From contig JBFKQC010000036.1 of NCBI GenBank assembly GCA_041627895.1, positions 1 through 38,379 of the forward strand: 38,379 nucleotides of DNA, given 5' to 3'. Positions 32,022 to 38,379 of this stretch are shown piece by piece; position 1 is the stretch's first letter, and each line of letters starts with the position of its first letter. Both the position numbers and the translations under genes were made by a program. A model generated the notes under the pieces. That model searched no databases and was not told the DNA's origin. It worked only from the letters and a program-made list of their open reading frames with translations. This stretch comes from JBFKQC01 sp041627895. Lineage in GTDB: Bacteria > Pseudomonadota > Alphaproteobacteria > Rhodobacterales > Rhodobacteraceae.

Positions 32022-32495
32022 ATTACCCTGTCGACGGTCCCCGTTGTCGCCGCGATCCTGCTGCTGGCGGTCATCGCCTGGCGCGACTTTCACACCCTGC
32101 GCATCCGCAACAACCTCGTCCTGCTGCTTTGCGGGCTCTATCTCGCCCACCTGGCATTGCGCGGCGGGGTAGGATGGCCGGGTGACGTGGCGGCGGGCAT
32201 CCTGCTCTTTGCGATCGGCTTCGTGTTCTGGTTCCTGGGCATGCAGGGCGCGGGCGACGCCAAGCTGGCGCTGCCGATCGGGCTGTTCGTCGGGGTGGGG
32301 GGGCTGCCGGTCTATGCCGGGCTGCTGATTCTGGTGTCGCTGCTGCTGCTGGTCCTGCTGCGAAGCCGGATCGGGCAGGGCGGCAGGTCCGCCGTTGCGG
32401 TGCGGCTGGACGAGTTGCGGCGCGACCAGCGGATTCCCTACTCGCTGCCGATGATCGGCGCCGCCCTTCCGGTACTGATCCTGCGCCACATCTGA
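32022..32495 (+). CDS. tadV: Prepilin peptidase TadV/CpaA, apparent AUU start
   Basis: About 157 residues, all membrane helices. A24-type aspartate protease that cuts Flp and the TadE-like pseudopilins: first catalytic Asp in WRDFHTLRIRNN (Asp22 from the AUU), second in GAGDAKLA (Asp79). An in-frame TAA at 32013-32015 limits the start to after 32016. The only ATG/GTG/TTG before the second motif is TTG 32157, which would remove the first Asp and two helices. ATT 32022 has GGAGGT eight bases upstream and gives a full-length enzyme; ACG 32016 is too close to the Shine-Dalgarno. So translation probably begins at AUU, or a start codon was lost by mutation. Confidence 0.82.
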   Translation: MTLSTVPVVAAILLLAVIAWRDFHTLRIRNNLVLLLCGLYLAHLALRGGVGWPGDVAAGILLFAIGFVFWFLGMQGAGDAKLALPIGLFVGVGGLPVYAGLLILVSLLLLVLLRSRIGQGGRSAVAVRLDELRRDQRIPYSLPMIGAALPVLILRHI

Positions 32496-32757
32496 CGCCG
32501 CGGGCTGGCAGGATCGGGTCACGCGATATGCCGGGCTGCCGGTTCACCCTTGGGCCGGGGCCCGGAACGCGGAATTTGCCGGTGGACAACCCTGATCGAA
32601 CCGGCCGGCGGCGGCGGGCGCTGTTCGACGCTCCCGACGAATTATGACGCGGCCACGAACATTTAGGGATCGACCTGCGACAACGCGCCGGTCTGGCAAG
32701 TCTTCCCTGCCGGCATCAGATTGGGTATGATCGGCAAGCTTTAGCATGGGGGTTGTC

Positions 32758-33180
32758 ATGTTGAATTTTTTGAAATTCAAAGGGGACGAAGGCGATATCG
32801 GAGCATTGCTGCAAAACGAGGACCTGAGCCCGGAGTCCCGGTTCATGCTGGGCGCGCTGCTCGAGCTGGAGGTGGTGGACAACTTCGAATTCACCTTCAG
32901 CCAGCTGTCGCAGGCCAACAAGGCGGAACCGTTCGACGGCGGTTCGATCAAGCTCAAGTTCGACCTCGAAGACCTGAACGTGCCCCCGGATGTCCTGGAG
33001 GCCGAATTGATCGCGCTGCTTGGCGATAGCAACTTCCAGGGCATGCTGGTCGAACTCGGAACCGGCGAGGCGTTTCTCAAGATCGGCTATCGGAACCTTC
33101 CGTTCGCCGACGGCGGCGACGGGCCCGAGGATGCCGGCGTCCTGCCGCTGACCGACAGGGTCGACGATCTGTTTGGCTGA
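32758..33180 (+). CDS. Hypothetical protein coupled to methyltransferase
   Basis: 140 residues from ATG 32758; an in-frame ATG at 32746 would add four, but the G-rich stretch between the two is a better Shine-Dalgarno for the second. Acidic and soluble, with MLNFLKFKGDEGDIGALLQNE at the start, a leucine-rich helix (RFMLGALLELEVVDNFEF), beta-like middle and an acidic tail. No signal peptide, membrane segment, Cys or recognised motif. Its end overlaps the probable TTG start of the methyltransferase by 8 bases, which suggests the two are made together; it could be a partner or substrate. The 262-base spacer upstream shows no other gene. Confidence 0.7.
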   Translation: MLNFLKFKGDEGDIGALLQNEDLSPESRFMLGALLELEVVDNFEFTFSQLSQANKAEPFDGGSIKLKFDLEDLNVPPDVLEAELIALLGDSNFQGMLVELGTGEAFLKIGYRNLPFADGGDGPEDAGVLPLTDRVDDLFG

Positions 33181-34597
33181 GCCGGCAGGCAAGGCGCCGG
33201 CGGGGCGGGACTGGTCGGGCGGCTATCCCGTCAAGCAAAGCTATTCGTCGTCGATCCAGCCCCAGATGGCACCGCGCAACCTGGCGCTGGTGCTGCTGGC
33301 GCGCAACCTGCACCCGCCGCCGTTCGAGGGCGGTTTCCGCTATGCCGAACTGGGGTGCGGGACGGGCGTGACGCTTGCGGCGCTTGCGGCGGTGAATCCC
33401 GAGGCGGAGTTTCTCGGCATCGACTTCATGCCCGGCCACATCGCCGCCGCACGTCGGCTGGCGCAGGATGCCGGGTTGCACAACGTCCGGTTCCAAGAGG
33501 CGGATTTCGCGGCCCTGGCAGGCGCGGACACGCCTGGCGGGCGGTTCGACTATGTGGCGCTGCATGGCGTCTATACCTGGGTGTCGCCCGAGAACCGGCG
33601 CAACATCGTGCGGATCCTCGATCGTTGGGCGGCCCCGGGCGGCGTGGTCTATGTCGGCTACAACGCCATGCCGGGATGGCTGCAATACGAGCCGCTGCGC
33701 CGGATCATGAACGACATGCTGGGCGAGGCACAGGACGCCGCCGCCTTGAGCCGCGCGCGCGAAGCGGTGCAGTCCTGGCTGCCGGTCTTCGATTCGGATG
33801 CCCTGAACAAGTTCTGGAAGCGGGTATCGGGGTTGTCCGACCGCTATCTGATCCACGAATTCGCGGGCGATCACGGCGGCGCATTGTGGTCGCGGGACGT
33901 GGCGACCCAACTCGCGGAGGCCAAGCTGACATATTGCGGCGCCGCCAACCTGGCCGAGAACTTCGACGCGCTGCTGTTTCCCGAGAGCATTCTTGAAAAG
34001 CTGCGCGGCGCCGACCGCGAGGGGTTCGGCGCCACCGCGCGCGACATCCTGCTGGGCCGGTCGTTCCGGTCGGACGTGTTTGTCCGCGGCGCAGTCGGGC
34101 TGGGCGAAGCAGAGACCGCGCGCCGGCTGTCGGAATCGTCGGTGACGCCCTGGCCGCCGCTGTTGCGGACCGAGGCGGCCGAGGCGCAGGACGTGAAGCT
34201 GCGGGCGCTGGGCGCCAAACATGCCGCAGCTTTGGAGGCGGCCATGGGCGGTTCGGAAAAGCCCGTGGCCGAGGTGGTCGGCGCGCTGGGCGGCGACGAG
34301 CGAAAGGCGCTGCAGACGGTTCTCGTCGCGCTGGCCCGCGGCGATCTTGCGGCCGTGCGTCCGCCGGCGCTGGCCGACGCCGCCGGCCCCGGCGCGCGCC
34401 GGTTCAACCGCGTGGCCGAGCAGAGGTTTCGCGACAAGGTACGGCTGCCGGGGCTGGCCTCGCCCCGGCTCGGCACCGGGATTCCGGTTGCCGCCACGGA
34501 TATCGAGGCTGCGCTTTCGGGCGGCACGTCGAAAGCCGCAAGGACCGCCCGAGCCGGGCTCGAGCGGCTTGGCATCGAACTTGGCGGCCGGGATTAG
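33173..34597 (+). CDS. SAM-dependent methyltransferase with regulatory domain
   Basis: 474 residues. A class I methyltransferase fold occupies about 20-210: ELGCGTGVTLAALAAVNP (motif I, 59-76), GIDFMPGHIAAARR (acidic loop), ADFAALAGADTPGG, FDYVALHGVYTWVSP. A second domain at about 220-310 (FHEFAGDHGG-like region, LTYCGAANLAENFDALLFPE) matches the methyltransferase regulatory domain found in this protein group. The C-terminal about 150 residues are Ala/Arg-rich and helical. Substrate unknown; likely a protein or surface glycan. Start: TTG 33173 inside the end of the previous gene; the next ATG (33267) would cut into the conserved N-terminus. Confidence 0.8.
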   Translation: MAEPAGKAPAGRDWSGGYPVKQSYSSSIQPQMAPRNLALVLLARNLHPPPFEGGFRYAELGCGTGVTLAALAAVNPEAEFLGIDFMPGHIAAARRLAQDAGLHNVRFQEADFAALAGADTPGGRFDYVALHGVYTWVSPENRRNIVRILDRWAAPGGVVYVGYNAMPGWLQYEPLRRIMNDMLGEAQDAAALSRAREAVQSWLPVFDSDALNKFWKRVSGLSDRYLIHEFAGDHGGALWSRDVATQLAEAKLTYCGAANLAENFDALLFPESILEKLRGADREGFGATARDILLGRSFRSDVFVRGAVGLGEAETARRLSESSVTPWPPLLRTEAAEAQDVKLRALGAKHAAALEAAMGGSEKPVAEVVGALGGDERKALQTVLVALARGDLAAVRPPALADAAGPGARRFNRVAEQRFRDKVRLPGLASPRLGTGIPVAATDIEAALSGGTSKAARTARAGLERLGIELGGRD

Positions 34598-34636
34598 GAC
34601 AGGATGATCGCCGGCTGATAGGGGGCGGCCCTGTAT

Positions 34637-34693
34637 CGCCAGTTGCAGACGTTGCCGCTGCATTGTGATGGCGCTGCGGCCTTGCGGCCTTGT
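34637..34693 (+). repeat. Dispersed intergenic repeat, copy B
   Basis: Contains CGCCAGTTGCAGAC (34637-34650, identical to 2819-2832) and a 27-base block at 34667-34693 matching the reverse complement of 2630-2656 at 26 of 27 positions. It lies in the 221-base spacer between convergent methyltransferase and acyl-AMP ligase genes, where no gene is visible. Confidence 0.6.
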
Positions 34694-34818
34694 CCCGCGC
34701 CGGGGTCTGAAGCCGAGCGGCAGCGAAATGCCAGGAGCACCGGGTTCCCGCGCCTTTCATCGGGCCAACAGGATCAACGCGGACAAGCCGTCAGCCCAAT
34801 GCGCCCGCCTCGCGCGGA

Positions 34819-36414
34819 TCAGGCGGGGGGATGCAGGATGTGCTCTCCAAGCTCGCGGGAAAGGTACATCTTCTTCAGCCTGTCGTGCTGCAGCTTGCCG
34901 TTATGGGTCATCGGGATCGCCTTGGGGCGCAGCAGATACACCCGTCCGGGGCGAAACCCGAGCGCGTCGTTGATCGCCCGCACGATCGCGATGACGATGG
35001 CATCGAGCGCGGCCTTGTCCTTCGCCTCGGGCTCTTTCACCTCGGCGAACAGATAGACCTGTTCGCCCTCCAGCCTGCCGCGGTCGATCCCGACGGCGGC
35101 CGAATAGCGAACCTCGGGATGCCCGTCGGCGACACGCTCGACTTCCTGCGGAAAGATGTTCCGCCCCAACTGCTTGATGACGTTCTTCTTGCGCCCGACG
35201 ATGAACAGGTGCCCGTCGTCGTCGACATAGCCCAGGTCGCCGGTCCGCGCCCAGCCGGGCCTCCAGAACAGCGCGGCATTCGCCGCATCATTCCGGAAAT
35301 AGCCGACCGGCAGGGCCGCACTCTGCACCACGATCTCGCCCACCGTTCCGCACGAGACCGGCGCATCGCCGTCGACGATCTCGACCTCGACGCCGGGAAA
35401 CGGCCTGCCGACCGAAACATTGCCCATGTCGTCCACCCTGGGCGGCGTCTTCGGCGGCCACATCGCGACCCCGACCGTCGCTTCCGCCAGTCCGTAGCCG
35501 GCGACCATGACATCCTTCAGCGAAAAGGTGCGCTCGAATGCCGCAATCGTGTCGGCCCTCACCGGCTCGGCCGCGTTCAGCGCCACGCGCAGCGAAGTGA
35601 TGTCGATGCTTGCCGGGTCGCGCACCCGGCGCAGGCACAGCCGATAGGCAAAGTCGGGCGCCGCCGTGAAGGTTCCGCCTGTCGCTTCGATCGTCGTCAG
35701 CCAGCGCGTGACGTCGTTCAGATCGGTCGGCAGCAGGTGCAGCTCGCATCCCAGCAGGAACGGCACCATGGTTTTCAGGATCAGGCCCATGTCGTGATAG
35801 ACCGGCAGCCAGCTGACGAAGATGTCGTCTGCCGTGATCTGCATCCCGGCGATCATCTGGCGCATGTTGGTGAACAGGTTCTCGTGCGAGATCAGCACCC
35901 CCTTCGGGGCGCCGGTGCTGCCCGAGGTATACTGGATGAAGGCCGGATCCGACGCGCGGGTGTCGGGAAAGGCGCCGCTCGCCGTGGTCGCGGCAGCGGT
36001 GCCGAACGTCGCGACGACGACCTTCCGCGCCGCCGCAAGGTCCGAAAACCCGGTCAGCTGCGCCTGCGGCACGTCCGACGGCACGATCGCCACCCTGGCC
36101 TGGCAGGCATCGGCATAGGACAGGATCGTGGCGGCCCCGAAGCCGGGATAGAGCGGCACCGCGATGGCGCCCGCCAGCTGCGCCCCGTAGAAGGCGAAGA
36201 AGAACTCCGGCCCGTTCGGAATGACGACGACGACGCGGTCGCCCCGCTCGACGCCCAGCGCGGCGAGATGGCCGGCGATCCGCGTGATGCCGTCCCAGAG
36301 CTCGGCAAAACTGCACGGCGTGTCCCGAAAACGGAATGCCGCGCTCTCGGGCCGGACCGACGCCTGGTGGCGCAGCATTGCCGGCAGGGTCGGGAACGGC
36401 GCCGCCTGCATCAT
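34819..36414 (-). CDS. Fatty-acyl-AMP ligase (adenylate-forming enzyme)
   Basis: 531 residues. Adenylates a fatty acid and passes it to a carrier protein. Visible motifs: IQYTSGSTGAPKGVLISHENL (A3), VSWLPVYHDMGLI (FAAL/FACL), LNAAEPVRADTIAAFERTF and AGYGLAEATVGVA, RTGDLGYVDDDGHLFIVGRKKNVIKQLGRNIFPQEVE (A7-A8), and the catalytic Lys in MTHNGKLQHDRL near the end. The NAAEPV and GRNIFPQEVE wording is that of fatty-acyl-AMP ligases rather than acetyl-CoA synthetases. The start overlaps the carrier protein stop by 4 bases, and the probable acceptor is that carrier protein. No fused PKS/NRPS module. Confidence 0.9.
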   Translation of the reverse strand: MMQAAPFPTLPAMLRHQASVRPESAAFRFRDTPCSFAELWDGITRIAGHLAALGVERGDRVVVVIPNGPEFFFAFYGAQLAGAIAVPLYPGFGAATILSYADACQARVAIVPSDVPQAQLTGFSDLAAARKVVVATFGTAAATTASGAFPDTRASDPAFIQYTSGSTGAPKGVLISHENLFTNMRQMIAGMQITADDIFVSWLPVYHDMGLILKTMVPFLLGCELHLLPTDLNDVTRWLTTIEATGGTFTAAPDFAYRLCLRRVRDPASIDITSLRVALNAAEPVRADTIAAFERTFSLKDVMVAGYGLAEATVGVAMWPPKTPPRVDDMGNVSVGRPFPGVEVEIVDGDAPVSCGTVGEIVVQSAALPVGYFRNDAANAALFWRPGWARTGDLGYVDDDGHLFIVGRKKNVIKQLGRNIFPQEVERVADGHPEVRYSAAVGIDRGRLEGEQVYLFAEVKEPEAKDKAALDAIVIAIVRAINDALGFRPGRVYLLRPKAIPMTHNGKLQHDRLKKMYLSRELGEHILHPPA

Positions 36415-36650
36415 CGCGCGGGCCGAAGCTTGGCCAGGACGATGACGAACAGGTCGCGCACGCTGGCCAGTTCGGCGAGATCGGCGTCGTCGATTTCCAG
36501 CCCGAAGCGCTCTTCGAGCGTGGCGATGATGTTGACGATGTCTGCAGAGGTCGCGCCCAGCGTCTCCATAAGCCGGTCGTCAGGCTCTACCCGGTCGATG
36601 CCAAGCTGCAGGCGCACCACGTCGACGATATCCGGCAATTGCGGGCTCAT
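36411..36650 (-). CDS. Acyl carrier protein
   Basis: 79 residues, normal for a free ACP. Helix I (LPDIVDVVRLQLGID), loop, then the phosphopantetheine site GATSADIVNIIATLEERFGLEIDD, with Ser35 as the attachment residue (the common DSL reads TSA), and EERFGLEI as the typical helix III lead. It overlaps both neighbours by 4 bases (ATGA), so all three genes form one coupled unit. It should receive the fatty acyl group from the ligase and present it to the condensation-type acyltransferase. Distinct from the housekeeping AcpP by sequence and context. Confidence 0.88.
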   Translation of the reverse strand: MSPQLPDIVDVVRLQLGIDRVEPDDRLMETLGATSADIVNIIATLEERFGLEIDDADLAELASVRDLFVIVLAKLRPAR

Positions 36651-38029
36651 CGCGCGCCGCCCCCGGCCGTGCCGCCATGCGCAAGAAGCTCGCGGATATG
36701 GCGCGCCGCCGCTTCGGCTTCGTGCTCGGTCATGTCGGTCTCCAGGTATTGCAGGTCCAGACCCAGGCGATTGTGCACGATCATGCCGAAACCGGCCAGT
36801 TCCGGCCCCAGCGGATTGTTCGTCACGGCCCCCGACAGGCCGTTGACGCGAATCCCGCCGATCCTGGGCGCGATCGACAGCGGCCCCGGAAAGCTCAGCG
36901 CGACCATGCCCATCCGCATCGACCGGCGTTTCAGCAGAAACCCGACAATGTGCCTGGTCATATGGGCGGCGGCGAACTTGTCGGTGGACTTCGCCGCTGC
37001 GTCGATCTGATCCGTCACCTGGCGCGCCAGCCCCCAGACATCCGTCCCCGGGGTGACGTCCGCGGTGTATTGCAGCATCGAGATATAGACGCCCATCTGC
37101 GCCGGATCCTGCGGCGGCGACAGATAGGGGCGCAGATCGCCGAACGATATGCCGCGCATCGGCAGCGAGGTCCCGGCATATCTGACCCGCCAGAGCGCGA
37201 TCTGCATCGCCGAATGCAGGATGCTGTTCAGCGGCACCCTTGCCGCGCGCGCCTTGCGGGTCAGTTGCCGGGTCTCGTCCTCGGACAGCCTGACCGGCAG
37301 CACGCGCCTGCGCGCATCGGGCGCCGGGTGGATCGCCTGCCGGCGCCCCAGCCTGCGCCGGTAGCGAAGTTCCGCCCACATCTGCCGCGCGAGAAAGCCG
37401 CCGAGCGCCGCAAGACGCGCCAGGCCCTGAAACCCGGCCGGATAAAGATCGTCGAGGGCGATCGACAGGCTTTGGTCGCCGGACTCCTCTGGCCCTGTGC
37501 CGGCCTGCAGCGCGGCGCAGGTCTTCAGAAGCTCGCCGATCAGCGCCTCGCCGGAACGCCCGTCGATGATCGCGTGGTGGATGCTGAAAACCAGGTCGCT
37601 GTCGGTCTCGCCCTGCAGCAGCAGAAAGCGGGCGAGCGGCGCCGTATCGTGTTCGAAGCTTTGGCAAAGCTGCTCTTCGACGGCCCGGGGCCAGTGATCC
37701 GCGCCCTCGCGCGGGACGACGTCGAGCGGGATCGGATGCGGCCCGGCGGGCGCCGAGAACCAGAACTTCCGCGCCCGCGCCGAGATCGCGACGCGCAACA
37801 TGGGCTTGCGGTCCTGCAGAAGGTCCAGCGCCTTTCGCAGGACCTCCGGTGCTGGCGCGTCCGACAGATGCGCCACACCGCAGAATATCGTGGGCGAATA
37901 GGCGTCCATCCGCGCCCAGGCGGTTTCGAGGTTCCCAAGCTTGCGGCAAGGACCGTGCGGCGCATCCGGCGCGCGTGCACCCAAGGTGCGGGCAATCAAC
38001 TTTATCGGCGAGAAAGAGATTTGCGTCAT
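36647..38029 (-). CDS. Condensation-domain-like acyltransferase
   Basis: 460 residues. Carries HHAIIDG at 151-157, the HHxxxDG active site of NRPS condensation domains, PapA-type and alcohol/wax-ester acyltransferases, plus a second-half pattern VPLNSILHSAMQIALWRVRYAG, ISFGDLRPYL and MGVYISML (the DFGWG counterpart is not obvious). No membrane segment or signal peptide. It should transfer an acyl chain from the ACP to a hydroxyl or amine. Start: ATG 38029; the Shine-Dalgarno is weak. First gene of the acyltransferase-ACP-ligase operon; the acceptor molecule is unknown. Confidence 0.82.
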   Translation of the reverse strand: MTQISFSPIKLIARTLGARAPDAPHGPCRKLGNLETAWARMDAYSPTIFCGVAHLSDAPAPEVLRKALDLLQDRKPMLRVAISARARKFWFSAPAGPHPIPLDVVPREGADHWPRAVEEQLCQSFEHDTAPLARFLLLQGETDSDLVFSIHHAIIDGRSGEALIGELLKTCAALQAGTGPEESGDQSLSIALDDLYPAGFQGLARLAALGGFLARQMWAELRYRRRLGRRQAIHPAPDARRRVLPVRLSEDETRQLTRKARAARVPLNSILHSAMQIALWRVRYAGTSLPMRGISFGDLRPYLSPPQDPAQMGVYISMLQYTADVTPGTDVWGLARQVTDQIDAAAKSTDKFAAAHMTRHIVGFLLKRRSMRMGMVALSFPGPLSIAPRIGGIRVNGLSGAVTNNPLGPELAGFGMIVHNRLGLDLQYLETDMTEHEAEAAARHIRELLAHGGTAGGGAR

Positions 38030-38232
38030 CTACCGCAACAACAGAAAGGACTTGCATCAGGCCCGCGGCACTCAGCCTAGTCCAGGCGGCCCGTTCCCGC
38101 CAGCCGCAACTGGCCTGACCCGGCGCGGATACGACCGGCCGCAACTGCACGCCCGCCGGGCGGCGGCCGTCGCAGGCGCGCGCAGGCAGCTGCCCGGAAC
38201 CGGCGGTAGGGAAGGGACCTGTCGTGGAATTC

Positions 38233-38306
38233 TGGAGGCGAGTACCGGAATCGAACCGGTGTACACGGATTTGCAATCCGCTGCGTCACCACTCCGCCAA
38301 CTCGCC
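38233..38306 (-). tRNA. tRNA-Cys (anticodon GCA)
   Basis: Folds as a 74-base cloverleaf with encoded CCA: acceptor GGCGAGT pairs with ACTCGCC, discriminator U73 (the tRNA-Cys identity base), anticodon loop TTGCAAA giving GCA, and T-arm ACCGGTTCGATTCCGGT. Transcribed away from the right end of the window. Confidence 0.95.
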
Positions 38307-38379
38307 CAGATGGTGCCGCCGAATGGGGTAGCGGAGTTGCGGCATCTCCGCAAGAGGGCTGCACGGCCGAGACGCGGCC

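Noticed and set aside
34831..36846. 671-codon open frame opposite the fatty-acyl-AMP ligase
   Set aside because: Antisense shadow of a clear adenylating enzyme, and it runs through the ACP gene as well.

Overview
The window is GC-rich, densely packed chromosomal DNA from an alphaproteobacterium. Gene content and protein style (FtsH with an acidic/proline tail, YchF, TrpA, a complete alpha-type Tad/Flp pilus locus, TctCBA-type transporter remnants) point to the Rhodobacterales (Rhodobacteraceae/Paracoccaceae). This placement is inferred from protein resemblance, not from a database search.

Layout. 1-968: 3' end of ftsH with a strong terminator. 1157-6174: mostly housekeeping and small genes: an ankyrin-cytochrome c fusion, a PaaI-type thioesterase, a secreted HExxH protein overlapping trpA, a VOC/PhnB-like protein and ychF. 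6309-8171: a secreted RTX protein with CARDB-like domains. 8188-12374: a graveyard of one catabolic locus. TctE-like kinase, TctD-like regulator, TctC, TctA, PrpF and a thiamine-diphosphate enzyme are all recognisable, and all are broken by internal deletions, frameshifts or a stop codon. tctB is gone. 12492-17353: intact genes again: a TauE/SafE permease, a small hypothetical gene plus a D-2-hydroxyacid dehydrogenase behind a clear promoter/operator, then an OsmC-like protein, a tiny ORF and an alkylsulfatase-like metallo-hydrolase in one coupled operon.

17379-32495 is a Tad (type IVb pilus) island. Reading against the + strand from the pilin: flp, cpaB, cpaC, a tiny lipoprotein in the cpaD position, two TadE-like pseudopilin genes, cpaE/tadZ, an L,D-transpeptidase, cpaF/tadA, tadB, tadC, then a divergently placed AAA ATPase and a TadG-like gene. 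On the other side of flp, tadD-like and tadV (prepilin peptidase) genes run the opposite way. Flp would be cut by TadV, assembled by CpaF/TadB/TadC and exported through the CpaC secretin. The L,D-transpeptidase may remodel peptidoglycan around the machine. A perfect palindrome, TCACAATTGTGA, lies upstream of both flp and cpaB and may co-regulate them. tadV has no ATG, GTG or TTG start that keeps its first catalytic Asp, and appears to begin at AUU.

32758-38029: a hypothetical gene coupled to a SAM methyltransferase, then (opposite strand) a three-gene cassette of condensation-type acyltransferase, acyl carrier protein and fatty-acyl-AMP ligase. The cassette looks like a small uncharacterised acyl-lipid or acyl-amide pathway. 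A tRNA-Cys(GCA) gene lies at the right edge. No CRISPR array, rRNA, insertion sequence or prophage was seen.
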